64,000 nucleotides of DNA from Gemmatimonadaceae bacterium. Its GTDB lineage: Bacteria; Gemmatimonadota; Gemmatimonadetes; Gemmatimonadales; Gemmatimonadaceae. A program made the position numbers and the translations under genes. This document shows positions 36,935 to 45,907 of the stretch, piece by piece; position 1 is the first letter of the stretch, and every line of letters begins with the position of its first letter. The DNA lies in contig DASXUN010000023.1 of the NCBI GenBank assembly GCA_036504815.1, forward strand, positions 1 to 64,000, in the 5' to 3' direction. The notes beneath the pieces are model-generated. The model was not told the DNA's origin, made no database searches, and worked only from the letters and a program-made list of their open reading frames with translations.

Positions 36935-39900
36935 TTAGAACGCGTAGCGCACGGACAGCTGCATGCGGTAGTTCGACGAAATGTTCTGATCGTTGAAGAT
37001 CGTGTACGTCGGGTTGAACGTGAACTTCGGCCGCGCCGCGACACCCGCCGCGCCGACCATCGACCCGGTTTCCTTGGTCGAGTAGTTGAGCGGGCCGGTC
37101 AGCGCCGAGTTGGCGCCCGCCGAGCGCACCTTGCCCCAGTTCCGATTGAGGAAGTTCGCCAGGTTGAAGATGTCGAGGCTTACGGTCACGTTGTTGAGCG
37201 CCGGCGCGTGGAGCCCGTTCGACAGGCCCAGCTTGCCCAGGCTCTGGCGCACGGTGAGGTTGACGAAGTTGCGGAACGGCTCCTCGCAGCTGTGGCGCTC
37301 CATGATCTTGCCGCGCTGCGACGCGAGGCACTTGTTGCCGCTGATGAACTTCTCGAACGCCGCCGCCTGCACTTCCGGCGTATTGGCGCCGCTCTGCACG
37401 AAGATGATCTCGTTCGGATCGGTCACGTTCTTCGGGATGTACAGCAGGTCGTTGCCGATGCCGTCGCCGTTCACGTCACCGGAGCTCGAACCGCCGATGA
37501 GGTAGTGGAACGGCATGCCCGACTCGCCGATGTAGATGAGCGAGAGGTCCGTGCCGCTCTTCTGGAACGCGTACGACCCGTTCGCGACGACGCGGTGCGG
37601 CTGCTCGAACATCGACTTCGTCAGGCGGGTCGACTCCTGCGGCTCGTAGCCCGCGGAGCGTCCGAAGCGATACTGCGAGAACGCGGTGGACGACCCGAGG
37701 CTCTGGATGTCGTACGCCTTGGAGAACGTGTAGAACACCGAGCCTTCCCAGTTGTCGCGCCAGCGGCGCTGCAGGCCGGCGGTCAGCTGGTAGCTGTAGT
37801 CCCTGTTCTGGTTCGTGACATCGAGCACCGTGTTGCGGCCCGTGAACTTGAGGTTCGGGGTCAGCGGCGCCGTGCCATACATCAGGCGACCGTGCGGATC
37901 GGTGCCGAGCGGGGCGCCGAGCGCGATGTTCTGGTAGAACAGCGTGTTGATGCCCTTGGTGTACATCGCCTCGAACGTCGCCACGATGCCATCCATCAGC
38001 TCGCGATCGTAGCCGAGGTTCGCGCGGAGGTTCTGCGGGAACTTGAGGTCCTTGCTGAGCAGGTCGACTTCGGCCGTGGCCGAGAGCGCCGCCGTGCTGC
38101 CCGTCGCGCAGGCCTGCGGCGGGCTCGCGACGTTGGCCGCGCTGAGCGTCGGCGCAGCGGTCGTGTTGCACGTGAGCAGCGCCACGCCCGACAGGCCCGA
38201 GTTCTGGAAGGAATTCGAGAGCCAGACGTAGGCCGGACGGCCGGCGAAGACGCCGATGCCGCCGCGCACCTGGTTCTTCTGGTCACCCGTCGCGTCCCAG
38301 TTGAAGCCGACGCGCGGCGAGACCGTCAGGTTGCCGGTCGGAATGTCGGCGGTGTTGCGGCCGAACTGCGTCACGATGGTCGGGTTCGTCGGCGGCTTGT
38401 CGGCGAACGACGGCATGTCCACGCGGACGCCGGCCGTGACGGCCAGGCGCGGCGTCACGTTGAACTCGTCCTGCACGTACGCGCCCAGCAGGCTCGCGTT
38501 GAAGCGCACCGCGCCGTCCGTGCCCGTGGGAAGCGGCACGCCGACGATGTACTGGTTGGTCTTGCCGATCGAGAAGTCGTCGAGCGAGTTGAAGTTCCAC
38601 ACGCCGAAGATCGACTGCGCGAACAGGTTGCGGACCTTGTACGTCGAGTAGGTCGCGCCGACGGTGAAGCGATGCGATCCGACCGGGATCTGCAGGTTGT
38701 CGGTCAGTTCGAGAATGTCCTGGTCCAGCTCGTTGCCGTGGCTGAAGCGCTCGGCGCCGGCGACGATGTCGAAGCCCGTCGTCGACCGGGCCTGGAACTG
38801 CGGCACGCCGCCAACTTCCGGCCTGCGGCGGTCACGGATGCGCGTCAGGCCGGCGAAGATTTCGTTGTACCAGCCGTTCGAGAAGGCCGAGCGCAGCTGC
38901 GCCACCGTGGCGCCCTTGTCGCTCTTGAACGCGTAGGCGTTGTTCAGCAGTGCGAACGTCGTGCCGGTGAACGAGCGGCTGAAGACGTCGTCCTGCGCCT
39001 TGCCATAGTTGTGGCGCAGCACGAGCGACGAGTTGAACGGCAGCTTCTGGATGTCGAAGCGGACGAAGACGTTGGTCAGCGGATTCTCGTTCATGCGCGG
39101 GCCGCCGCTCGAGGTCGGCAGGCCCCACTGCGTCGCGATCGCGTTGAAGCGGTCGAGGTCGGCGACGCTCGGCAGGTTCGTGGCGCCGGCGAGACCGATG
39201 TACGGACCCGCGGCCGGCGCCTTCTGGTGCTGGAACTCCGGGTTCACGAAGAAGTGCACCCGGTCCTTGACGATCGGGCCGCCCAGCGAGAAGCCGGTCT
39301 GCGTCTGGCGGAAGTCCGACAGGTACGGCTGGGAACGGGTGATTTCCTGGTCGCGGAAGTACCAGTACGCCGAGCCCTTGAAGTCGTTCGTGCCGCTCTT
39401 GGTCACCGCGTTGATGAGCGCGCCGGCGAAGTTGCCGTACCGAACGTCGTACGGGGAGAGCAACACCTGATACTGCTTCACCGACTCGAGGCCGATCGAC
39501 TTGCCGCGCGCCTGGCCGCCGGGCTGGCCGGTGGAGCCAAGGCCGAACATGTCGGATTCCGTCGAGCCGTCAATCTGGATGCTGTTGTACCGGTTGTTCG
39601 CGCCGCCGCCCGAGAGACCCGGGCCGGAATTCGAGATCTGCGGCGTGAGCGCCACGAAGTCCGTGAAGTTGCGGCCGAGCGACGGGAGACGGATCAGCGC
39701 GGAGTCCGAGACGGTGGACCCTGTGCCCGTCTTCGACGGCGCGATGATCGGATCGATCTCCGTGCTCACGGTCACCGCGGCCAGGGTCGTCGCGGCCTGC
39801 GAGATCTGCACGTCCACACGCGCCACCTGACCGATGGAGACGTTCACGTTCTCACGCGTCACCGGGGTGTACCCGATGCGGCGCACGGTCACGGCATACC

Positions 39901-40141
39901 CGGAGCCGATTTCGAGGCCGGGAACGCGATAGCGGCCATCGGCATTGGTCGTCGCGCCACGGCTCGCGCCGGTGGAAACCTGGCGCACCTGCACTTGGGC
40001 GCCCTCTACGGGAGCACCGGCCGCATCGGTCACGCGTCCGGCGACGGCGCCGGTCGTGACCTGGGCAAACGATGCCGAAGCCGACAAAAACAGCAGCGCG
40101 GCTGCGGCACCTAGGCAGGCCCTCAGACGAGAAAGGTTCAT
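36935..40141 (-). CDS. Oar-like TonB-dependent outer-membrane receptor
   Basis: A 1068-residue outer-membrane receptor. From the ATG at 40141 a signal peptide ends near SFAQ, followed by a carboxypeptidase-regulatory-like domain (about 25-110, GAVAGRVTDAAGAPVEGA), a TonB plug (about 120-280) and a large beta-barrel ending in RYAF with a terminal Phe. The sequence near SVKQYQVLLSPYDVRYGNFAGA is typical of Oar-type receptors, which import large ligands or help in adhesion. No SusD partner is adjacent. The stop codon is supplied by the right R8 arm. Confidence 0.9.
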   Translation of the reverse strand: MNLSRLRACLGAAAALLFLSASASFAQVTTGAVAGRVTDAAGAPVEGAQVQVRQVSTGASRGATTNADGRYRVPGLEIGSGYAVTVRRIGYTPVTRENVNVSIGQVARVDVQISQAATTLAAVTVSTEIDPIIAPSKTGTGSTVSDSALIRLPSLGRNFTDFVALTPQISNSGPGLSGGGANNRYNSIQIDGSTESDMFGLGSTGQPGGQARGKSIGLESVKQYQVLLSPYDVRYGNFAGALINAVTKSGTNDFKGSAYWYFRDQEITRSQPYLSDFRQTQTGFSLGGPIVKDRVHFFVNPEFQHQKAPAAGPYIGLAGATNLPSVADLDRFNAIATQWGLPTSSGGPRMNENPLTNVFVRFDIQKLPFNSSLVLRHNYGKAQDDVFSRSFTGTTFALLNNAYAFKSDKGATVAQLRSAFSNGWYNEIFAGLTRIRDRRRPEVGGVPQFQARSTTGFDIVAGAERFSHGNELDQDILELTDNLQIPVGSHRFTVGATYSTYKVRNLFAQSIFGVWNFNSLDDFSIGKTNQYIVGVPLPTGTDGAVRFNASLLGAYVQDEFNVTPRLAVTAGVRVDMPSFADKPPTNPTIVTQFGRNTADIPTGNLTVSPRVGFNWDATGDQKNQVRGGIGVFAGRPAYVWLSNSFQNSGLSGVALLTCNTTAAPTLSAANVASPPQACATGSTAALSATAEVDLLSKDLKFPQNLRANLGYDRELMDGIVATFEAMYTKGINTLFYQNIALGAPLGTDPHGRLMYGTAPLTPNLKFTGRNTVLDVTNQNRDYSYQLTAGLQRRWRDNWEGSVFYTFSKAYDIQSLGSSTAFSQYRFGRSAGYEPQESTRLTKSMFEQPHRVVANGSYAFQKSGTDLSLIYIGESGMPFHYLIGGSSSGDVNGDGIGNDLLYIPKNVTDPNEIIFVQSGANTPEVQAAAFEKFISGNKCLASQRGKIMERHSCEEPFRNFVNLTVRQSLGKLGLSNGLHAPALNNVTVSLDIFNLANFLNRNWGKVRSAGANSALTGPLNYSTKETGSMVGAAGVAARPKFTFNPTYTIFNDQNISSNYRMQLSVRYAF

Positions 40142-40217
40142 AAGCTGAAGGGGTCCTTGAAATTGAGGTGAACATGCGCTCCAAACCCCCGCTGGGGGTC
40201 TGTTTTGGCATCCGATA

Positions 40218-40246
40218 AAGATGGCGCTCGCGTGCACGGCGGTCAA
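40218..40246 (-). promoter_or_regulatory. Possible promoter of the TonB receptor
   Basis: Read on the minus strand: TTGACC (40246-40241), 17 nt, CATCTT (40223-40218). A 10-bp palindrome GTCACGTGAC lies upstream at 40269-40278, and a small hairpin ACCCCC-GCT-GGGGGT (40185-40199) lies in the predicted leader. Confidence 0.4.
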
Positions 40247-40335
40247 CGCGCCGAAATGTCACTTTGTGGTCACGTGACGCAGCAGCAAAAGCACGGGTAT
40301 TTGTCGCCGCGGTTCGCGCGCGGTGACCGCGCCAT

Positions 40336-41691
40336 TTATCGGCCGCGCCGCCCCACGGTCAGGTAGTAGACCGGGACCCCCGCCAGGAGCACGCCGAAGA
40401 CCGACGCGGTCATCCAGCGACTCTCGGGATTGATGAATCCGTTGGCCAGCAGGTAGATGACCGAGACGACAAACAGGAGCGGCACCACCGGGTAGCCCGG
40501 GACCCGGAAGGACGGCGCGTAGCCGGGCTGCTTGCGAAGCCGGAAGATGGCGGCCACGGCGAGCGCATAGAACGGCAGGAAGGCGGTCACGAACGCGTCG
40601 GCCAGCTGCTCGAAGGAACGCAGCAGCACGAAGACCGCCCCGAGCCCCGCCGTGAGGGTGATGGCCACCCACGGCGTCGCAAAACGCGGGTGCACGCGCG
40701 CGACGGCCGGGAAGAAGAGCTTGTCATCGGCCATCGCGAAGAAGATGCGCGGCGTGGTGAAGAGCGAGGCGTTGAGCGTGCCGAAGGTGGAGAGCATCAC
40801 CGTCACCGCCACGAAGACGACACCGGCCGGCCCGATCACCCGCTGCGCCACGTCGGCCGCCACGAGCTTGGAGTGCCGGATCTCCTCGATGGGCATCACC
40901 GCGAGATAGGCGACATTGGCCAGCAGATAGATGGCGATGACCAGCAGCGTACCGCCGATGAGCGCGCGCGGCAGCGTGCGCTGCGGATCCTTCACCTCGC
41001 CCGCGGCGTAGCTGAGGTCGGCCCATCCGTCGAACGCCCAGAGGGTCGAGACGAGCGCCAGGCCGAAGGCCGTGGTCGTCACGCTCCCGGCGGGCACCGC
41101 CGGCGTGAAGTGCCCGCCCGTCTGCGGGAGGCCGAGCGCGAGCGCGATGAAGACGATGAACATCAGGCCACCGTACTTCGCCACGACGGTGAGATTCGTC
41201 ACCGCCGCGCCGAGTCGCACGCCGAGCACATTGAACGTCCCCGTGACGATGATCGCCAGCGCCGCCCCCAGCCGCACCTGTGTCGCGTGCTCCGGTGCCA
41301 TCGGGTCGATCCCGACGACCCGATGGAAGTACTCGGAGAACGTGATGGCGATCGCCCCGAGCGACGCGGCGCGGATCATCACCAGCTGGCCCCATCCCAG
41401 CAGAAACGCCGCCAGCCGGCCCCAGCCGTCCCGCACGAAGACATAGATGCCGCCGGTCTGCGGGAGCGCGCTCGCGACCTCGGCGAGCGTCAGCGCGCCG
41501 CACAGGGCGAAGATGCCGCCCATCACCCAGACCGAGAGCATCGGCACCGGACCGGGGAGCTTGTCGGCGATGCCGGCCGGCGACCGGAAGATGCCGGAAC
41601 CGATGGTGGACCCGATGACGACCGCGATCGCGGTCCAGAGTCCCAGGCGACGCTGGAGCGTCGGGGCGGCGGGGAGCGTGGGTTCTGGCAT
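40336..41691 (-). CDS. APC-family amino acid permease (1)
   Basis: A 451-residue inner-membrane transporter with about twelve hydrophobic segments. The first one carries the APC signature VIGSTIGSGIFRSPAGIA; the second half has GWADLSYAAGEVKDPQRTLPRAL. It resembles Ser/Thr exchangers and other broad-range members, so the substrate is not assigned. The ATG at 41691 opens 13 residues before the first helix; a longer in-frame extension to 42093 is high-GC read-through. No operon partner. Confidence 0.88.
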   Translation of the reverse strand: MPEPTLPAAPTLQRRLGLWTAIAVVIGSTIGSGIFRSPAGIADKLPGPVPMLSVWVMGGIFALCGALTLAEVASALPQTGGIYVFVRDGWGRLAAFLLGWGQLVMIRAASLGAIAITFSEYFHRVVGIDPMAPEHATQVRLGAALAIIVTGTFNVLGVRLGAAVTNLTVVAKYGGLMFIVFIALALGLPQTGGHFTPAVPAGSVTTTAFGLALVSTLWAFDGWADLSYAAGEVKDPQRTLPRALIGGTLLVIAIYLLANVAYLAVMPIEEIRHSKLVAADVAQRVIGPAGVVFVAVTVMLSTFGTLNASLFTTPRIFFAMADDKLFFPAVARVHPRFATPWVAITLTAGLGAVFVLLRSFEQLADAFVTAFLPFYALAVAAIFRLRKQPGYAPSFRVPGYPVVPLLFVVSVIYLLANGFINPESRWMTASVFGVLLAGVPVYYLTVGRRGR

Positions 41692-41886
41692 CGCGCTAGT
41701 GTAGCGACGGCGGCCCGTGAACGCGAGAGGGCGCGGCGGGCCGGCCAACGACGTGCGACGGAACCAGGGGAACGCCACCGTTGAATTGCCCGTCCGTGGG
41801 GGCGATTCTTCACCGTGGCGTCGGCGCCGTCCTCGCAGGCGGCGTGCCGCGCCTTGCCCTGTCCCTTCCCCGTGCACCCCGGATCG

Positions 41887-42144
41887 ATGCCCCTGCTGCT
41901 CCACGCGCTCTTCTGGCTGGCTATCGCGCTCGTTGTCGTCAGTCAGGTAATGGTCCTCCGCTCGACGGTCCGCGCCATGCGCGCTGCCGCCTCGGCGCAG
42001 GCGCGGCGCGGCGTCGAGTGGGCGTACGCCGTGGTGCCGGCCATCGCCCTGATGGTGGCGCTCGCCGCCACCTGGGACGCCGCGCGCCAGCACACGACGC
42101 GTCTCGATATGGAAGCGAAGGCGAACCAGACGGTGGCCCCGTGA
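41887..42144 (+). CDS. Small two-helix membrane protein resembling COX2 N-terminal helices
   Basis: An 85-residue protein with two hydrophobic segments (about 5-22 and 44-63). The second is preceded by RRGVEWAYAVVPAIALMVAL, which resembles the second helix of cytochrome c oxidase subunit II (xxxEWxxxxPA), but no copper domain follows. Its stop overlaps the ctaB start (GTGA), so it is coupled to heme O synthesis. It may be a stand-alone oxidase-related membrane piece or assembly factor; the similarity is modest. Confidence 0.55.
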   Translation: MPLLLHALFWLAIALVVVSQVMVLRSTVRAMRAAASAQARRGVEWAYAVVPAIALMVALAATWDAARQHTTRLDMEAKANQTVAP

Positions 42145-43037
42145 CTGCTCCGGCCGCCGTGGTGCGCGAGCCGTCGCTTGCGCGCGACCTGATTGCGCTG
42201 ACCAAGCCGCGCATCATCTCGCTGCTGCTCCTCACGACGCTGGCGCCCATGTACGTCGCCGGCACGCCCTCGTGGCGCGTGATCCTGTGGACCGGCATCG
42301 GCGGCTACCTGATGGCCGGGGGCGCGAACGCGGTCAACATGTACCTGGACCGGGACATCGACCACGTGATGGCGCGCACCAGGCTGCGGCCGATTCCGAG
42401 CGGCCGGCTGTCGGCGCGCGCGGTCCTCGCCTTCGGCATCGCCATCGCAACCGCGGCCACCTGGCTCCTCGGGCATTACGTCAACGTGCTCACCGCGGCG
42501 CTCGCGCTGTCGGGATTCTACTTCTACGTCTTCGTGTACACGCGCTGGCTCAAGCGCACGACGCCGCAGAACATCGTGCTGGGCGGAGCCGCGGGCGCGT
42601 TTCCGCCGCTCGTCGGGTGGGCCGCGGTGACGGGGCGCGTGGACCTCGCGTCCATCTACCTCTTCCTGATCGTCTTCTACTGGACGCCGCCGCATTTCTG
42701 GGCGCTCGCCCTGCTCAAGCAGCGCGACTACGGCAAGGCCGGCGTGCCCATGGCGCCCAACATCTGGGGCGAGCGCGAGACCATTGACCAGATGCTCTGG
42801 TACACCGTGCTGCTGATCGGCCTCAGCGTGCTCCCGGTGACGTTCGGCGTGTTCGGCCTGTTCTACCTGGCGTCAGCGCTCGTGCTGGGCGGCATCCTGC
42901 TGCGCGGCGTCTGGCGCATCCGCGCGCTCGACGCGGCCGGGGAGAGCTGGATACCCGTGGCGTGGAAGGTCTACAAGTACTCGCTGCTGTATCTCGCGCT
43001 GCTGTTCGTGGCGATGGCGGTGGACCGGCACGTCTGA
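42141..43037 (+). CDS. ctaB: Protoheme IX farnesyltransferase (heme O synthase)
   Basis: A 298-residue UbiA-superfamily prenyltransferase that adds a farnesyl group to heme B, giving heme O for terminal oxidases. The first motif NMYLDRDIDHVMARTRLRPIPSG is complete, and KRTTPQNIVLGGAAGAFPPLVGW and FWALALLKQRDYGKAGVPM are typical. About nine membrane segments. The start is a GTG that overlaps the preceding small membrane gene. The stop sits four bases before the R9 element. Confidence 0.95.
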   Translation: MTAPAAVVREPSLARDLIALTKPRIISLLLLTTLAPMYVAGTPSWRVILWTGIGGYLMAGGANAVNMYLDRDIDHVMARTRLRPIPSGRLSARAVLAFGIAIATAATWLLGHYVNVLTAALALSGFYFYVFVYTRWLKRTTPQNIVLGGAAGAFPPLVGWAAVTGRVDLASIYLFLIVFYWTPPHFWALALLKQRDYGKAGVPMAPNIWGERETIDQMLWYTVLLIGLSVLPVTFGVFGLFYLASALVLGGILLRGVWRIRALDAAGESWIPVAWKVYKYSLLYLALLFVAMAVDRHV

Positions 43038-43040
43038 GGC

Positions 43041-43175
43041 GATTGAGGATCCGGAATCCGGAATGGGATTTAGGATCCCGACCACGGATGGCGACTCGCG
43101 ATCATGCTGCGCAATCGCCAGTCGCAATCCCGCATCGAGATCCTGAGTCCAATTCCGGATTCCATATCCTCAATC
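43041..43175. repeat. R9: GATTGAGGAT inverted-arm element between convergent genes
   Basis: The left arm (43041-43103) starts GATTGAGGATCCGGAATCCG; the right arm (43111-43175) is its imperfect complement and ends GGATTCCATATCCTCAATC. On the minus strand GAT TGA GGAT supplies the last Asp codon and stop codon of the permease gene. Confidence 0.82.
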
Positions 43176-44489
43176 GTTTCTCCTCGCGAGCATCCACACC
43201 ACCGCGCCCACCGCCAGCAGTCCCGTCCCGAACAGCGACATCTTCAACTCGCTGACGTAGGCGCTGACGATGCCGACCACGCCGGCGGCCACGAAGAACG
43301 CCGGCAGCCAGGGATAGCCCAGGGCGCGATAGGGGCGCACGGCGTCGGGACGCAGCGCCCGCAGCCGGAAGACCGACGCGGCGCCGAGCGCGAAGAAGAT
43401 CCAGTCGGCGAAGACGACGCCGCCCAGCAGCGTGCCGATGCTGCCGCGGGTGGCGAGCAGCAACGCCGTCGACCATCCGCCCAGCATCACGAGCGCCACC
43501 CAGGGTGAACCGAAGCGCGCGTGCACGCGGCCGGCCGCATTGAGCGCGGGCACATCGCTGCCGAGGGCAAAGACGACGCGCGCATTCGTGAGCAGCGCGA
43601 CGTTGACGAAGCCGAGAATGGACAGCATCGCCGCAACCGTGATGGCAGTCGCCGCCGCGGCCCCGCCGATGCGCGCCGCCGTATCGGCCGCCGGCGCGAC
43701 ACTCGCCGCCAGGCCGTCGCGGCCGAGGGCGCCGAGGTAGGCGCCGGTGACGCCCAGGTAGACGGCGATCACGATGCCAATGCCGATGGCCAGCGCGCGG
43801 GGGATATTGCGCGCCGGGTCTCGGATCTCGCCGGCGATCATGTTCATCTGCTGCCAGCCGCCGATGGTGAAGAGGACGGCGACGAACGCGGAGGCGAAGC
43901 CGCGGGGGAGCGACGGGGCCGGCGGAGCTACACTGGCCGCGGCCGGCGCCGCGCTGCCACCCAGTCCGAGAACCAGCACGAGGCCACCGACGACGAGGCC
44001 GGCGAGCGCCGCGATCTTGGCGATCGTGAGCACGTTCTGCACGGCGACCCCCGGCTTGATCCCCAGGATATTGGTCGCGGTGACCACGATGATGGTGATC
44101 GCGGCGACGCCGATGGGCCCGCCCACGGCGTGGAGCGGAATGAAGCGCCCGAGGTATCCGGCAAAGCCCATCGACACCGCGGCGATGGCCCCGCTCGAAA
44201 TCAGGCCGGCATTCATCCAGGCCGACAGGAAGGCGGGGAGCGGGCCGAACGCTTCGCGAATGTAGACGTATGCGCCGCCGGCCTCGGGGAGCATCGCGCC
44301 GAGTTCCGCGTAAGTGAGCGCGCCAGCGAGCGCCACGACGCCGCCGAGCGTCCAGACGAAGATCACCCATCCGGCGGACGGGAGGGCGGCGGCGGTGGCG
44401 GCCGGCGTGAAGAAGATACCGGAGCCGATGATACCGCCGACCACGACAAGCGCGGCGGAAAAGAGTCCGAGTTCGCGTTTCAGGGCCAT
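43170..44489 (-). CDS. APC-family amino acid permease (2)
   Basis: A 439-residue transporter (six more residues if the in-frame ATG at 44507 is used). The N-terminal signature is VVVGGIIGSGIFFTPAA; further motifs are ALTYAELGAMLPEAGGAYVYIREA and GEIRDPARNIPRAL. About twelve segments. It is paralogous to the permease at 40336 but clearly diverged. The final Asp and the stop come from the R9 element. Substrate not assigned. Confidence 0.88.
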   Translation of the reverse strand: MALKRELGLFSAALVVVGGIIGSGIFFTPAATAAALPSAGWVIFVWTLGGVVALAGALTYAELGAMLPEAGGAYVYIREAFGPLPAFLSAWMNAGLISSGAIAAVSMGFAGYLGRFIPLHAVGGPIGVAAITIIVVTATNILGIKPGVAVQNVLTIAKIAALAGLVVGGLVLVLGLGGSAAPAAASVAPPAPSLPRGFASAFVAVLFTIGGWQQMNMIAGEIRDPARNIPRALAIGIGIVIAVYLGVTGAYLGALGRDGLAASVAPAADTAARIGGAAAATAITVAAMLSILGFVNVALLTNARVVFALGSDVPALNAAGRVHARFGSPWVALVMLGGWSTALLLATRGSIGTLLGGVVFADWIFFALGAASVFRLRALRPDAVRPYRALGYPWLPAFFVAAGVVGIVSAYVSELKMSLFGTGLLAVGAVVWMLARRND

Positions 44490-44531
44490 GGGCCGGAAAG
44501 CTGGCACATCGGCGGCGTGCGCACCACGCTG

Positions 44532-44708
44532 GGCTTCTTCACCACGGAGGCACGGAGCACTGAATGAGGACCACGGAGCACAGCCACAACTGGGCGTAAC
44601 GACATCGCGCCACGCAGATCAATGCGTGGCGCGCGCTGTCACCCGAGAAAGTTGCAGTTCCTCCGTGGCCCTCTGGCAGTTCTCCGTGCCTCCGTGGTGC
44701 AAAAAGCC
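44532..44708. repeat. R10: second copy of the CACGGAG inverted-arm element
   Basis: Arms at 44532-44592 (starting GGCTTCTTCACCACGGAGGC) and 44651-44708 are imperfect complements. The loop contains CGCGCCACGC and GCGTGGCGCG (44606-44633). Arms, loop length and inner hairpin all match R5, 18.7 kb away. It lies between the permease start and the end of the M24 peptidase gene. Confidence 0.85.
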
Positions 44709-44724
44709 GGAGCGCTACGCCCCG

Positions 44725-45903
44725 CTAGACGATGAACAGCTCCACCTGCGGTTCCCTGGGGGTCACCACGAGGGCCTTGCCGTCCACGTACGCGTTCACT
44801 TCCGTGCGCATGCCGATGTCGCCCGCGATGTAGATCCCGGGCTCGATGGAGAATCCGCTGCCGCTGAGGAGCACGCGCTCCTCGCGCGTCTCGAGGTTGT
44901 CGAGATGCGCGCCAGAGCCGTGCAGGCCGCTGGCATCGATGCTGTGCCCGGTGCGATGCGTGAAGTACTGGCCGTATCCCCGCGCGACGATGACGGCGCG
45001 CGCCGCATCGTCGGCCTCGCCGCCGCGAACCGGCTGGCCGGTGGCGAGCTTCTCCCGCAGCAGCGTGATGGCCGCATCGCGCGCATCGCGGACGGCATTC
45101 CAGACCTCCACCGCCTTCGCGCTCGGCTCGCCGATGCTCGCCATATAGGTCTGGTCGGCCCACATCCCATCGGGCGCCTTGGCCCACAGGTCGATGAGCA
45201 CGATGTCACCGACCTTCAGGTAGCGCGGCGCATCGGGCGACGGATCGTAGTGCGGATTGGCGGCGTTTTCGGTGGCCGACACATTCGGGCCGTGGTCGGT
45301 CCAGAGGCCCAGGCGGTCAAACTCGCTGCGGATCCATTCCGTCAGCACGTACTCGCTGATCGGCGTGCCGGCTCGCGCCGCCGCACCCGCCTTCCGGAAG
45401 GCCTCGTACGCGATCTCCTTCAGCTGCTCGGCGGCGATGCCATGCGTCCGGCGCTCGTCGTCGTTCCAGACCGCGAGGCAGCGCGTCACCAGGTCGCCGG
45501 AGCACTCCACGGTCGCGCCGGCGGCGCGCACCATCTCCAGCACGCCGGCCGGCACGTAATCGACGTACGGCACCGCGTCGCCCGGCGAGTACTCCATCAC
45601 GATGCGCTTGCCCTTCACGCAGCGCGCAACCTCGGCCTCGAGCACGGGCCAGGCGCTGTACTGCCGATTCTCCCACGCCGCCGGCCAGTCGTGCCACGGG
45701 TTCTGCTCGATGACGTGCGTGATGGCGACGGGCGCGCCCTGCGTCGGCACCCAGACAAACCACCGGCGCGACACGAAGCCCTTGATGCCGACGAGCCCGC
45801 TGGCAATTGCGTTGATGCCGCGGAAGTCGTAGAGCAGCCAGCCGTCGACGCCTGCGTCGCGCAGGGCGGCCTGGAGTTTGGCGACGAACGCTTGATTGAG
45901 CAT
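44725..45903 (-). CDS. M24-family Xaa-Pro aminopeptidase-like metallopeptidase
   Basis: A 392-residue pita-bread-fold peptidase. After an N-terminal creatinase-type domain (1-150), the two-metal site is visible as DIVLIDLWAK and WADQT, THRTGHSID (His), SIEPGIYI (Glu) and RTEVNAYV (Glu). These enzymes remove residues N-terminal to proline. The ATG at 45903 is four bases after the upstream hypothetical gene, suggesting an operon of two; the longer in-frame extension is Ala-rich and unlike the family. Confidence 0.9.
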   Translation of the reverse strand: MLNQAFVAKLQAALRDAGVDGWLLYDFRGINAIASGLVGIKGFVSRRWFVWVPTQGAPVAITHVIEQNPWHDWPAAWENRQYSAWPVLEAEVARCVKGKRIVMEYSPGDAVPYVDYVPAGVLEMVRAAGATVECSGDLVTRCLAVWNDDERRTHGIAAEQLKEIAYEAFRKAGAAARAGTPISEYVLTEWIRSEFDRLGLWTDHGPNVSATENAANPHYDPSPDAPRYLKVGDIVLIDLWAKAPDGMWADQTYMASIGEPSAKAVEVWNAVRDARDAAITLLREKLATGQPVRGGEADDAARAVIVARGYGQYFTHRTGHSIDASGLHGSGAHLDNLETREERVLLSGSGFSIEPGIYIAGDIGMRTEVNAYVDGKALVVTPREPQVELFIV

Positions 45904-45907
45904 GGCC

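Larger units (their letters stand above)
36333..36936. repeat. R8: inverted 11-nt repeat arms enclosing the S23 gene
   Basis: The left arm starts at the lptG stop and consists of three AGAGAAACAAC and two AGAGAGACAAC units (36337-36396). The right arm (36890-36936) is the complementary GTTGTTTCTCT/GTTGTCTCTCT series and contains the tonB-receptor stop codon. The two arms can pair over more than 40 bp and hold the S23 ORF in the loop. The same 11-nt unit reappears in R16. Confidence 0.85.

Noticed and set aside
36333..36936. S23 locus considered as an rRNA intervening sequence or part of a diversity-generating retroelement
   Set aside because: No rRNA sequence surrounds it, and no reverse transcriptase or variable/template repeat is visible in the window.
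36893..40114. A 1073-codon frame antisense to the TonB receptor
   Set aside because: Same reason: a complementary-strand artefact in GC-rich coding DNA.
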